A DNA stretch of 64,000 bases from Rutstroemia sp. NJR-2017a BVV2 (taxonomy: Eukaryota; Ascomycota; Leotiomycetes; Helotiales; Rutstroemiaceae), in assembly GCA_002946415.1 (NCBI GenBank), contig NJPS01000053.1, positions 1 to 64,000 of the forward strand, written 5' to 3'. A program made the position numbers and the translations under genes. The notes below the pieces were generated by a model, which was not told the DNA's origin, ran no database searches, and was given only the letters and a program-made list of their open reading frames with translations. Below are positions 1-12,810 of this stretch, in pieces. Position 1 is the first letter of the stretch. Every line of letters begins with the position of its first letter.

Positions 1-1591
1 AATCATCCACATTCAAATAATCCACACCCTCCTTGACCAAAACATCCCAAACATGATTCCGCAGCCCGATAGGCCATGAGGGCAGATCCCAATATCTAGC
101 TTTCAGACCCCTTTCATGTGCGCCCCGGATTTGTCCTCGGATGATTTTCATTTGTCGGCCGCTTAATCGACCGCGCCATATCTGGCCTACTGCTTTGCCG
201 AAACTGACTGATGCGTAGTATGAATTCAGAGGGGAGAAGGTAGTGTTGGCCGACACACCAGTCATGCCTTGACCGTGGTTGGAGGAAGATGCTGTTGAGA
301 TTGGGTTGACTGAGCTGGATGAGGTAGTGCTTGGGGGAACTTCTTCGGCTGATCCTTCGTCTTCGACGAGGCGTTCACCGGGTAAGGAGTCGTCCATATC
401 AGGCCAGTCTTTCATTTCCGGGGTAGTATGACGTGGCGTCCACATCTGATCCAACGGCGCATCGAAGAAGGCGTCGCGGTAAGTCGAATTCTGTGTTAGA
501 ACGTTAAAGGGTGTGTTTCCTGTCCCGACGACAGTAATAGGTCGAGTGTGAAGGACATCGTTCTCGACAAAGGATAGCCATCCACGTTCTCGTAGTGGCT
601 CGAGTTGTTTGAGAACCCACGGCCAGGTCTCCGTACCGCCTGTCTTCAAGTCCACAAGCAATACCAGAGACTTTCCATCATCTGCATCAAATACTCCATG
701 AGATGTACCATTGTAGAAGTCCGTTTGAGGGTTCTGCTGTTTGAGGATTTGGACCAGCGGATTAACGTAAAGCGATTGAAAGGTTCGGTTCCGTTGCAGC
801 GAAGCAGTATTATGTCCAACATATAGATCGTCATCGTATAGCCACACGTCTGCCTCTACTCCTGTACATCCAGCTCGTAGCGCATCGAATAGAGGGACTC
901 GTCGCCAGTAATCGTTGTGCGAGTGACACGGTATAGGGTTGATATCTCTTGTAAAATCGGTAGGATACCATGCCAAACCTTCCGTACCAGTGCCAGGTTT
1001 GCCCCAATTCCTTAGGACAGTATCAACGTCCCCATACCAGAACATTGTCGCTAGGCCGAGCGTGAGGTTGACGACAAGGAGAATGCATCTAAAGAGCAAC
1101 CGTTAGCACTGTCGGCGACATTTAATAAGATCGTAAACTTACAAGATTCCCAAGCCGCTGATACCACCGAACACCAAGTAATTGAACAACCCATTCTTTA
1201 TCTGTCGTGTTCTCGGATTTGACGTCCCAGTCAACAGACCTCTTCCGACATCTGCGTCGCCATCTTCCTTCCCCGTAAACTCTTCCAGCGACTGTTTCCT
1301 TCTAGTTCGAACCGTCATTATTCTGGACCACCAATTCCTTGTACTCCTTGTGCTCGACCGCCGATTTATATAACCATCCTCTAATGTGTTTGGGTTCGAG
1401 TAATCGAAAGAATGAACATGTTTCGGGTCTGTCTCCATAGAGGAGCCGCCGTCAATTGAATTGCTCGAATCATAATCGGAGTCGGCGAGAGTGTCCGCAT
1501 AGGAATGCCGCGGCGAAGAGAGGCTGGTTGTCTCCGCCATTGTGTCGTGAGTTGCGGTATCGTCAGTGGTATCGTCAGTGGTCGTAGGCAA
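1..1591 (-). CDS. AIM6-like PLC-type phosphodiesterase family protein (3' end outside window)
   Basis: Two exons are visible on the minus strand: 1591-1143 and 1088 to beyond position 1. The 54-nt intron (1089-1142) has donor GTAAGT, branch-like GCTAAC and acceptor TTTAG. The first ~135 residues are Ser/Thr/Asp-rich and cytosol-like. One membrane segment spans the splice junction (GGISGLGIL joined to CILLVVNLTLGLATMFWY). It is followed by a lumenal or extracellular domain beginning CHSHNDYWRRVPLFDAL, with GVEADVWL and VGHNTASL. The HSHNDYWR/GVEADV pattern is the hallmark of the family of yeast Altered Inheritance of Mitochondria protein 6, which has a TIM-barrel PLC-like phosphodiesterase fold. 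The His and the Glu/Asp of GVEADV would be the general acid/base and metal ligands. The substrate is unknown in the family. A Ser-rich insert (residues encoded near 290-360) interrupts the barrel. The C-terminus (…KEGVDYLNVDD) continues past the window edge. Confidence 0.85.
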
Positions 1592-3548
1592 GTGGGCTAG
1601 TTTTGTTCGGTCGTCTCGATTAGTTCCAAGATCTTAGGTCTTGGCAGGCTCGGCAGGGTCTTCCCTTTCAAGGTGCTTATTCGGATGGTTGCAGGAGAAA
1701 AGATCTAGACGGGCCGCTTGCGATGTGCGAGCTCCAAACCACAATGAAACAGCGAAATGAAATATTGAAAGATATTTGGTACACGAACTGTTGTGTGATG
1801 GGATTTCGAATTTGTCGTCGGTCGATTATCCGGAGATGTTTTATATTTGAATATGTGAGGTATTTTGTTTTGTGAGACGACTTGCATGGGGCGTATTGGC
1901 GGAATGGGATTGGGTTCCGAAAGGGACGTCGGAGAGCACCCTCAGACCTAAGAGTCCAGAGTCTAAGAAAAGGCTTATTCCAGGAAGCGAAAGGTTTCGA
2001 TGGTAGGGGCACAAGGGGCACAAGGGGCAACCTAGTTCCCAGACCGGCCGAATTGTGTGCGCAAAGAATGTCACCGCTGAGCCAGTGGGTCTGTAGCTAT
2101 AGCCTACTTCGTACAGCTCGTATGAATCCTTTAGCCAAAGGCGCTGCTTCGCGAATGTCACCTAGTCTGAGCGAAGGAACGGCGAGCTCTTTGTGGTCAA
2201 CAGAAACTGGAATTGCGCGTTTGCATGAACCCAATTCGCGTAAGGGGGTCGGGAAGCAGATGGGGTGGAGTAGCTGCGCCGTACAGTTCGAGATGCTGGC
2301 TATGCGTTGTGCGACGGCGACGGCAACGGCAACGGCAACGGCAACCGCGAAGAGGGAAATGGGGTGAGAGGAAGAGCTCTGTATGCCGTGTTGGCCTGCT
2401 AGCTGCTCGGGAGCCAGCTACCTGACAAAAGAGTTTCTCCTGGGGTAGTGTTTGGAAGAACCATGGAAATTTGAAGGTATCGTGGGAAGATACGAGAAGG
2501 TAATTTGGCGAGGGCTGAGCAGTGGAGAAAAGAAACAACAGTTGGTGGCGCTGCAATGGCAGTCTGGTAGAATTGAATCTTTTATTTGTAATTTGCTCTG
2601 ACCTAATAGTCACTTCAAGGGATCCAAGGGATCCAAGGGTCCTTTCTTATGCATATCCGATGTTTTCGTTTCCTCTGACCTACCGGCGTTGCAGTGTTGC
2701 ACATACTTGGGATCGGGTCAGAAGGGGTAATGGTTATGGTTAAAAGCGTCGGCAACATTTCAACGATGGCGATAGGGCAATCAATGGTTTGGGCACGCCA
2801 TCGCTGGGATTAATTCGATAGGACGGCACCAAACCCATGGGCTGATGGGGGTCGAGTCAGGTGTTCGAGATGGACACCCGAAACGCGCTGCACGTGCAGG
2901 AAGCCAGCGCCAGGAAGGCTCGAGAGCTTTGAAGGGTTTGAGATCGTCCTCGACGAACGCTAAGACAAAGACTAGTTTTAGACCTGATGGACCGTTTTAC
3001 TCTTGATAGACAGTTTTACTCTCGATGCACCATAGATGCACCATACTCTGTAGATTAGACCACCTGCGGCGAGGTAGGTAAAGAGGTAAGGTTAGGTAAG
3101 CACAATCGGAATATCTATTGTCGAATCCTGTAAAATACCGGAAAAACGTGTTCACGCCTATCGTACGTTGTCCTCGTATTCTTCATTCCGGCTGGCTCTT
3201 TGAGTCTTTAAAGTTTCCAGTGCGGAATGCAGGCACGGAAACGGGCGCCGACAACACTTACCCCTCCACGTGCCCTCCTGTGCTTATTGCTGATTAGGGC
3301 CGCCAAGAAGATGCCAAGAGAAAATCCCTCATTCTGTGGTTAGCCTACTACTAGTGCTGCACTACTGAAATAAGGTTAACCATGAGCCAGCAATGAACCC
3401 TGCTCCAGTCGGTCGCAGGAAGCAAAAAAAAAAGAAACCCCAATGCAAATCTAGACGACATCAGATCTAGATCAACAAAACAACAATACACAACAAGGAA
3501 TCTGTTTCCGCTTTGAGTCGACCTCCATATCACACCGGCACCGCAGAT
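1592..3548. other. Divergent intergenic region, AIM6-like / CCDC137-like genes
   Basis: This ~2-kb stretch separates two divergently transcribed genes. It holds an ACGGCA-type hexanucleotide microsatellite near 2314-2345 and a few short G/A-rich runs (GGTAGGTAAAGAGGTAAGG near 3071). Several 60-160-codon open frames occur on both strands. They are low-complexity, overlap each other and show no recognisable protein pattern, so I treat them as chance. No RNA gene was recognised. Confidence 0.6.
2314..2345. repeat. Hexanucleotide microsatellite (ACGGCR)n
   Basis: About five tandem units, ACGGCG then repeated ACGGCA, can be read directly. The tract lies in non-coding sequence. It produces artificial Arg/Cys or Thr/Ala repeats in the overlapping chance open frames. 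Confidence 0.9.
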
Positions 3549-4561
3549 ATGCCTCACAAGCACACTCGAAAGTCTGGGGAAGACAAATCTACGTATGACT
3601 GAATTCATCGTGCTTTGGGAGCCTTTTCTAACACTTTCTCAGTACTGATCTCCCCCCGACGACTATCGCAAAACCTTTACCCGTTTCAAAATCCTCCAAC
3701 TCTAACGGCATCTTCACCACAGAGATAAACCCTAAGCGTGCGAACAAAAAACGAAAGAGGAATGCCGATGCCAACGATGATACCCCCAAGGCATTTGCGC
3801 GACTTATGGCATTCAAGGAAGGAAAGAGATTACCAAAAGGGCTAGATGATGGCGCGCAAAAGCCGAAAGCGAAAAAGGCAAAGGCCAACAACAAGCAGAG
3901 TACCGAAAATGAAGAGGTGGTCAAAAACTCGCCGGCGGTAGAGACTCCCAAGATCAAACCTGGAGAGAGAATGTCCGAGTTCGCGGCACGAGTCGATGCT
4001 ATGCTGCCAATTGGAGGATTGATTAATAAAAGTGCTAGGGGCGGCAAAGATCCGCTGGGATTGAAAATACGACGGACAAAGACAGAAGAAAGAATGCACA
4101 GATTATATGCGCAGTGGAGAGAAGAGGAGGCGGAAATCCAGAAACGAAAGCTTGAAGCCGCCGAACTTGCCGAAGAAGAAGAAATGGAGATGGACGCCAA
4201 TGGACAAATGCAATGGAAGACTGAACTCGCTGCGACGGATTCGAAGGGCGGCAAGAAACAAAAGAAGAAGAAGAAGCTGGTCGGCGAAGTTGATGATGGG
4301 AATGATGATCCTTGGGCCCAAATTGCGAAAAATCGAGGGGAAGTGAAGGGAGGGTTGAATGACGTTGTGCAAGCTCCCCCTACGTTTACAAAGGTACCCC
4401 GAGCCAAATTCAAGGAATTGCGGGGGGCGAAGGTAGAAGTCGAGGATGTACCAAAAGCCAGCGGAAGTTTGAGAAGGAGAGAAGAACTGGGCGAAGTACG
4501 AAAGAGTATCGTTGAGTCTTATCGACAGATGATGAAGGAGAATAGGGAGAAGACAGGGTAG
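3549..4561 (+). CDS. CCDC137-like basic coiled-coil nucleolar protein
   Basis: Two exons, 3549-3592 and 3643-4561, give a 320-residue protein. The 50-nt intron (GTATGA donor, TTCTAACAC branch, TTTCTCAG acceptor) restores a frame running MPHKHTRKSGEDKSTTDLPP into KSSNSNGIFTTEINPKR. The protein is Lys/Arg-rich with an Ala/Glu-rich helical stretch around residues 180-220 and a KKQKKKKK basic tract. Four segments in order match the animal CCDC137 family: an APKAFARLM-like N-terminal block, KPGERMSEFAARVDAML, a DVVQAPPTFTKVP block, and a C-terminal LRRREELGEVRKSIVESYRQM helix. That family is nucleolar and linked to ribosome biogenesis; a role here is inferred. The family is sometimes given unrelated names in fungal genomes. 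The internal ATG at 3806 starts mid-homology and is not the likely start. Confidence 0.75.
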
Positions 4562-4982
4562 TAGTGGGGGACAGTGGCAGCACTGTTAGCAATACAATAC
4601 CATAGTAAAGTAATTCAATATAAAAGGAATAGTAACTACTTCCTATCGACTCGTGTTACCTTGTATCACCATGCACTGCACTTGCACTCCCTCCATTTCC
4701 GCACATTCCAGCCTTACGAGATTTTCCGAGCCGAGCCACACTTAACCGTAGAGCCTCACGTCTCCAGCCACAAACACCCCGCATAGTACCCGCTAACAGC
4801 GCGAGCCTTGCCAAAAATAAAAGTTCGAATGCGAAATCTCTCGCTTTCCGCCTTCGCATTTAATCATCGCAAAAGACTTTCTAACAACTTTTCAACATTT
4901 TTACTTGATATTCTGCAATTGAAGATTTCCCCTCTCGTTCGAATTGAAGCTTTTCGACAATGAGATCTGACAGGTTTTCGCA
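4562..4982. promoter_or_regulatory. Tandem intergenic region upstream of the Tfc3-like gene
   Basis: About 420 nt hold the 3' flank of the CCDC137-like gene and the 5' flank of the next gene. A pyrimidine-rich stretch and TTTAATCATCGCAAAAG lie just upstream of the ATG at 4983. No defined motif or RNA gene is seen. Confidence 0.4.
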
Positions 4983-7900
4983 ATGCAGAAATCAAAGGAT
5001 GAAATGATAGATTGGGTTTGGCGACTTGTAAAAAGCTATGGAGATGAAGGTGAGTCGAACCTTTTCTATTCGAAAATATCTTTCTTAGCGGAGGCTTCTG
5101 TGTACTCCTATTGGGGATTGGGACCAACCGGATACGCAAGCCGATGTATGCATATTCAGCCTACGGCACCACGAATTCTGTACAAGGAGGAGTCCAGAAA
5201 ATGCGATGATAGTGCAGTGGTCGAGCGAGCTCGTCTGCTGCGGGGCATTTTCCTATGCTTTTTCATTTTTCCATCGAAGCGAACTCACGTGCGGTCGACC
5301 AATCAAATCACATTGCTTATGTGGATCACTGTGAGAGAAGGAATAGCCACTGACAGCGACGTTTACTGTAGGAATTTCTATCGAGGGGCTATTTGAAAGG
5401 TTTGACGGACGGTTTACTGAAGAGATCGCGAAGAGCGAAACTATCAGGAACGATGTTTGGCAGCCTTTTCTGGACCGAGACGATGTGGTCGTCTTGTGCC
5501 CTGTATCAGAGGCGGCCGTCCTCAAGGATCTAGAGCTTGACGATGCTTTTGCTCTGGGCTATGGTGTGAGAAAGGTCTCGGTCAAGCAAGATTTGGTTGA
5601 CAAACCATGTGGAGAACAGTATGATCCGACATTGGGAGATGCTGGCTCTGTATTGCATGGCGGAGTGGACGAAAACGCGACGCGGCGACAGCGCAAACCC
5701 ACAACTACTAGTAAACCCAGATCTCGAAGGAAACTAGTCGCCTCTGCTGAAGAAGAAACTTCGAAGCAAACTCCAACTCCTGTTGCAATTGCCGACACGG
5801 CAAGTGATAGCCCTGAACAACCAGCGACGCGCCTTGCTGGCCCAACTGCTGGAGTTGGAGATAAAAATCGACAATTAAGAAAGCCAGCTAGACCTTCCGA
5901 GAGTGCTATATCTGATGCACCGGCAGTTCCTGGGGAGAGCAGATCGTCAAAGCCTGATGGCGTAGCCGAACAGCGTAATGTTGACACTCAGCATGGATCG
6001 CAGCAATCTCCAATTGTATCTCAGACTGCTCCTACCAGCACAGAGGTTGCGTCCCTAAAACCGGTAATTGAGTCGAAAACTTCAAGGGAAAGGTCAAGCG
6101 TCGCAAAAGCAGTTGGCGAGACAAGCGAGCCAACCACTCAAATAGTTTCCATTAGTGCGCCAACTCCTCCAGTTGCAAAGGACATATCCGGAGTGAGTCC
6201 GCTCGCATTGGAAACCGATGGGCTCCCGAAGAACATCTCAAAAACCGACCAAGCCGATGGTAGAACCACGGGTAAGAATCTGAGCCCAGATACGCATGTT
6301 GCAAGAGAAGTCGACCGTGGTACAGATAACCCTCAAACGAACATAAACCGATCTTCGGATCTGCAAACATTGACTACCGACACTGCAAAACAAGACTCCC
6401 TAGACTTGTCGGAAAAGTCAGGTCAGATACCAGCATCGCAAGTGGAACAACTCGCTGCTGTGGCAGAACCGAGTGAAGTATTACCGGTTGAAACGCCTGT
6501 CAAGAAACGTGGTCGTGGCCGCCCCAGATCCACAGTACCAAAAATCACCAAGGAGACGGGAAGGGCTGAAGATGCTGTTGGTGGACCTACCTATAGTATT
6601 TCCTCAGTTGCAGAGCTTTCGGAATTCCAAACTCCTACACCCAGAAAACGTGGTCGACCAAGAGGCAAAACAAAGCTACTAGACGTCGAAGTACCTCCAG
6701 AGATATTGAATGAAGAGACAACCCAGAATGGAATTCGCAGTTCCCGTCGCCAACCTAAACCTCGACAATTCTTTGGTGTTGCAAAGGAACCGACACCCGA
6801 GCTTCAGACTGGATTGGATGCTGGGGAAAGACCCACAAAAACAGCCATATTTACTTCTTATGAGGAAATGCAGAGGGAACATGATGAAGAGAAGCGTAAA
6901 GCGGGCATCACGGGTGTTTACATCAACCCTGCTAATGCCATGGATGGACGGCCAAAGAAATCTCTGGTCGCGCTATTTAAATCTGATAAGCTTCGGGATC
7001 CTAGTTGGCTTGAGAATAGGATGGGGACATGGATTGAAGTTTTGGACGAAAAAAGAAAAGTTGCGCAAGCAGCGATTGAAGCAGAAGCAGCTCGAATTGC
7101 ATCAGAAGCGACTCCAAAAAAGAGGAGAAGGAACGGAACTGTGGATGAAGGATCCACAAAGAAACGTGCGCGTACTGCTAAGGGGAGTGGAGCGAAGCAT
7201 GACATCCCCGCAAAAGAATCCGAGTCCAATGCTCCAAGTGATGCCATCAGTTTTGAGTTCGAGTCGTTCAGCGCGCAGCCTGAAAGCTCTGTATCTCTTC
7301 CGTTGACAGATTCCAGCACTACAACCGCAGCCCATAATATCACTTCTAGTTCGAAACATGTTTCAGTATCCGACCCGGTTATACCTGGGCCCAATATGGA
7401 CCCGGTGTTATTAGCTGCAGATGCTCCAATGGCCTCACACGACCCAGCTGATCATTCTGCACAGAGGATAACCATGCAAAACACCCCCTTGAAGACCAAT
7501 CCAACACTGTCTCTCAAAGACTTTCCTAATCCACCAACACTTCAACATACCCAGCTACCGCCGTTGATGCACAACCCTGGGGGTGAAGCTCTGCAACAGA
7601 ATTCCCGCTCATACACTTCGCCATACGCTACACCAGCCTCAGGAAATCGTCCATCATATAGGTCGCCATATGGCTCAGGAGCTCCAATGACTACTCCAAT
7701 GCCGTCTATTCAGGGAGCTTACAGATCTCCATATGCAAAGCCGACTCTAGATGCCCCGGAAGGAAACGCCCATGTAGCTCACCCACTAACAAGTGTCAGT
7801 TCAGCTCAACAAGCTTCACGACCAGCGCCTTCTTGGCCTACGGGCTTTATTCCTCCTGATGCTCTACCACCGCCACAGTCAAATTATAGAAAGCCCTCTT

Positions 7901-10900
7901 CATGGCCAGCAGGATTTCTCCTGCCTGATGCGACGGACCCCAGCACGAATGCAATGAGTCCTCTACGGCCGCCAATGTTTGGCCAGAGCAATGCTCTTGC
8001 TTCGCATCAAAACCTACAAGACATTCACTCATCCTTACGAAGAACTTCCATCACTCAAGCTAGCTCATATATTAGTCCCAGGTCATCATCTCCGGATCAT
8101 GCTAGGGTGTTCGCGCATCAAAGATTAAGGCAGCATGATGAAGTTGCACCAATTGCTTCACCTAATGAGCAACCGCAAACTGCATTACAGCTTGCACTAG
8201 GAACTAAATCCAGCTCTCCATCCACGGTATCTGATAAATCTCAGCTGGAGACTGGCTCACGTGATGCAACCCCAATGTCCCTGGTAGAGTCGCTTTCTTC
8301 GCAAGGTAATCCGAACACAAAGAAGCGCAAGAGATCTGAGCCCAAAGTCCAAAGCCTGACCCACGTCTCCAATCCTTCTGCAGAAAAGGCTGAAGAGGCA
8401 AGTAGGGTTTCATCTGCTTCATCGGAGACAATCGGAAAGACCTCACAGCCCGCTTTAGCCAACGATGAGAATTTCAGTAAAGCCGAATCTGTTGATGTGG
8501 GAGAAGTCTCCAGTCGGATGTCTGCCATGTACAATGCAAAATTTGGAAATCTGATTCTATCTTCGGACAGGATTCATTTGGAGTTTTGGTCCATGGCTGA
8601 AGATACCAATGAACCTGTATGGACAATGCAGATCCTGAGAATGGCAGAGAATCCCATTGTATCCATGCCAGGCTCCAACCCTATGGAATTGCGTCTGAAA
8701 GAAAAGAACGATGATGATTCAGTGGTCCAACACCGGTTCCAGATTGCAAAAACGAAGTTGGCTCTCGAAAAAGCTAATGATATGAGAGCGAAGTTGGTCA
8801 GTGCTAGAATCTTCGTCCAGATGTCGAATGCCCAGAATCCATCTACTCAACTGGAAGATCCAGCTGAGATTGCGGCTCGTCCTTGGAAATGTGAGAAGTG
8901 TGGTTCGCGATTCAAAAACAAGGAGGGCATTAAGTATCATCTGAGCAAGTCGCAAACGACCTGCAATCCCGACTTCAAGCCAGAAAATGTAAAACCACGA
9001 CCAACTAGGGTATCTCGGAAGAAAAAGGTGAAATCTCCAATCAAGAGAAAGAAGTCCAAAAAAGCAGACAGGGCCGACAATGACGATTCGGATTCAGCCA
9101 GTGGCGATTCTGATGATTCCATTTTCGAATGGGCCGAACAAGTTGCGGGATTGAAAGGGCCCGCTAAAAAGACTCGCAACGTCTCTTCTAAGACTACTAA
9201 GGTCTATAAGTCTTTACCCGGTGAAAGACCTGTGCTGCAGACCATCGCTCAGAGTCTTCGAGAAGACCCTTCGGTGATGGACGCGCTCTCAAAGATTGAG
9301 TTGACGAACTCGTTCAAAGAAATCACACTCCCGGCGTCTTTATCAGCCGACACAACGGACGAATGTGCAAAAAGTATCATTAAAGGTCTTCTTCAAGCCA
9401 GCCAGTACACATTGCCTGGAGATCGTGGTCTTTGGTTTGCATTCGTCGCATGCTGGCTGAGGACTTATGGCAATACTGATATCCTTCCGGAGTTCAAAAT
9501 TTACGCCAAGGCGGTGGATGACTTGCTTGATGATAAAGCAATGACCAGGGCAACGTTCGATTTTGTGGGCCAGAAAAGCAGGAACGTTTCGCGGAGTATC
9601 CTGCTCGGGGTTGCACCGAAGCCCGCTGCAGAGGACGTGGAGAGTCTAAAAAAAGGTATCCAAGCTAAGCATCCTGGCTACTATGTCCCCTTAGCTTTTG
9701 CTCCACCGCAAGCGATTTTGGCGCAGCTGGAAGCGATTGGAAAACCTTCTGCTGCATTGCTTGAGACCTCTGAGGTACAGCTGGACATCATGCTAGGTTC
9801 TGAAGAAGAAGATGCACAGCAAGAGTCCTCAGATGATGAATTCGTGCCTGCAGAAGGAGAAGATCAGGCTGAGGATCCAATGGGTCTCATGCTTGATTCT
9901 GATGATGATGCAAGTGACGACTCATCTTACCTTGAACCAGACCCACAAAGCAGCTTAAATCAAGCCAGGCAGCTCCAACGAGATATTGGGGGCGTCGATT
10001 TATCTATGTCTCTTTCCAAATCAAAAGGATCCATCAAACGACAGAGCGATGCGAGTGGGCTCGCTGTATCATCAGCTGAACATTGGAGTCGATCACCTGT
10101 GCTACAAAACGCCGAGACTGGTGCTTGGGACACCTCTCCGAAGCCAAAAAGAACGATCACTAGAAGAGATCGGTTACCAGAACCTGTTACTTTCATGCAG
10201 ACTGTTACTGGTACCTGGTCACTGAGACCATTTGGACATGGTGTCAACCCTATTTTCGCCAGACCGAATAAACGAACCGTGGGGAATCCGAATCTCAAAT
10301 ACTATCTTCAATCTATTGAAGAAGGTCATCGTCCGGTCATTTATCCCAACAAGACGGTTATGCTTCCATCTGTTCCATCCAAGTTCCTATTACAGAAGAA
10401 CGCTAAGCAAGCTCACCTCGAAAGTCAATCTCCAGGATCGAACGACGAGGCCAACGCAGCACCATTGTCTAAGCGCGCCTACAGATACAATACCAGACAA
10501 AAGAAGGACCTTACAACATCTAGCTACACTGGACTACCAGAAGGACTCTACGGTTCACTGACGCCAGATCCGATGGACTCTATTAGTTATAGTGTCGCCG
10601 GAGTGAACGAGCTCGATATCCTCAACCATTTTGAGCCAAAGCCTCTTGATCCTAAAATTGGTCGTAAGTATAATCCAGGTATAAATAGTCTACCACCTGC
10701 TCCGGCGACGCTGGGTCTCTTGCATCTCTTCTCGAATGAATCCGCCGGACTGTGGGACACGCTAAACCCATTTCGGGCAGCGACTCGTCAGAAAGTCAAG
10801 ATTCAGTGGCCCGAGAATACTGCATTTACGTTGGAGACTTTACCTTACGATGCATTGATCGAAGATGATGAGTTGCCACCGTCGCTAGCCGATAATGCCA

Positions 10901-12528
10901 AACCACCAAAACGCGCCACGATCGGTCTTCGCAAGAGTCAAAAGAACAAATGGGTAAATACTCGTCGTCTTACGGCTACCCCTGATGACCTCGTCGGAAC
11001 GCATCGGGATGTGAAGCTTGCAGCAGAGGAACTCGGAATTCAAATGACCAATTACGATACGAATGCGCGACGTAAACGCCAAAGATTTAAGGAGCAGGGC
11101 CTACCAGCCGATGAAGAAGCCCGCTTGACTATGGGTATTGTCGTAATCCGCGCTCTTCTTGGTGGCTTGGAGATGGTCATCGATTGGGTGATAGTGGGTA
11201 CTATCTTCCAGGACTACTCAGTTAATTTTCTTCGAAAGTACTGGCAGATGCTGTGGACCAAGAAGAAGAGCGTGGTTGAGAAATTGACCAAGGACTTTCA
11301 GGAGGCTTTCATCATCGGCTATCGAAGAGGGCATGTTCAGTCGATTGATTATGATCACGTCGTCGACTATGATTGGAATGCCTTAATCGATTGGGCCATG
11401 GACAAGATTCACAAAGTTGGAAATGAGAGCAAACAGCTCGATCTCCCTGGCTCTGTGGAAGTATTTGATTATCAATACGAACTTACTCCCGAGACACCAA
11501 ACCACCAGTGGTCGGAGCAATACTACTACCCACTTGCAGCCGTCTACCATCGCATGAATCTGGTCAACTCCGTACCGTTTACCTACCCTCTTGAACAAAG
11601 TAAACGGCCTGAGATTGATGATCATATGCTTGCACGTTCATGGTGTAGAGCAGCTGCTGTTACGCCGGACCACATGTGGAATAGCAAAGCAACCACCAAA
11701 TTGCTTGCTAGTCTCCCGAATAACGTCATTGTTAATGCCCGCGAATCACTTCTCGCCGACAAAATTATTAGCAAGAACAAACGACTTCGCACAAATGGTC
11801 GTGTCTACAATCTTCCTGATACTTTTAATTCAGTCTTCATCCGTGTCGGAAAAATCATCAACGAGCAACAATTTCGAGAAGCATATCTATTCAAATGTGA
11901 TCTTGATAGTCGCATCCGTAATGGGGAAACAAGCTTTACCATCCCGTGGGGTGTCAATCAAGGAAGCGTTATGGCAATCACCAATCTGCAGGCTCAAGGA
12001 CGTATTCGTGTGCAGAAGTCAAACGTGCCGGCAAACAGGTTTGGACTCACGGAAGGTGGGTATGAAACCCGAGCTATCGACAAAGCAAAGTATCGATTTC
12101 AAATGGATATTCAACCTACCCAGGACTATATCTTCAATGATGATGTATTTGGGTCAAACTGGACTGATATCTACAACCCACCTGGTATTGGTCGAAGGGG
12201 CGAAATTCCTGTATGGAGAAGTATCACAGGTGAATTGGTGACTGGAATGTGGAAGAAAGTTTTAGTCGGTATCACAGGTGCAGTTGCTCTACGATCATCA
12301 ATTGATATTGAGGGTATTGAAAAGGTCTTCAAACCCAGTATGGAAGCTTGGGAGATTCGTCAGGTGGTGGAGTGGGGAGAGGGAAAGGGTATTTGGAAGA
12401 GATGTGATTACGCGGGGTTGCTAGGAGGTATGAATGTAGATGGACTTGAGGGATGGGATACAGAGGAGTGGTGGTGGAATATTGTGGGGAGGTTTCTGGT
12501 TGAGAGTGATGGGCAGAGTGAGGATTGA
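4983..12528 (+). CDS. Giant AT-hook / C2HC zinc-finger nuclear protein, TFIIIC Tfc3-like
   Basis: Exon 1 is 4983-5049 and exon 2 is 5372-12528, giving 2407 residues. The 322-nt intron has donor GTGAGT and acceptor TTACTGTAG and joins KSYGDEG to ISIEGLFERF. The start resembles the N-terminal winged helix of TFIIIC Tfc3/tau138 proteins (a DEhID helix, GDxG, then VWxxhxxxxDV). A long disordered region follows, with two AT-hooks (KKRGRGRPR near residue 398, RKRGRPRGK near 446) and Pro/Ser-rich stretches. A CEKC-x12-H-x6-C finger lies near 1193-1217, then an acidic tract. The ordered C-terminal half contains helical segments and a final winged-helix-like block (IDIEGIEKVFKPSMEAWEIRQVVEWG), reminiscent of the Tfc3 C-terminus. 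If correct, it would bind B-block promoter elements for RNA polymerase III. The classical B-block domain after residue 100 is not obvious, so the assignment is tentative. The reading frame is certain. Confidence 0.6.
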
Positions 12529-12810
12529 TATCGTAGTCACAGGCGTTGAGGGCAGTCATCATAGAAGTGACTGAATATTTCGAAGTAGCTCAAACACATT
12601 ACGTGGATTTTATGCTACGGTGCAAGATCATGTACAATGTACAACATGTAAAGATATAGAGGATGATAATAAAAGGTCGTAAGAAATCCCCTCACGCAGT
12701 TTATTTGTTGACTGGTGATTCCGAATACTCGTAGATGAACCCCGTCCAAGGGTTGTACGTGTAAGTTGTGCATCAACCACGATACCAAGAAGACGTATAT
12801 AATTCAACCA

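Noticed and set aside
1882..2613. Overlapping open frames of 138-161 codons on both strands
   Set aside because: They run through the ACGGCA microsatellite, give low-complexity Cys/Arg or Ala/Thr runs, and show no domain or splice logic.
3628..4413. 261-codon minus-strand frame over the CCDC137-like gene
   Set aside because: Antisense shadow of a Lys/Glu-rich coding region, with Ser/Phe-rich translation and no family pattern.
5559..11625. Numerous opposite-strand frames within the 7-kb exon
   Set aside because: All are antisense or out-of-frame shadows of the continuous 2385-codon exon.
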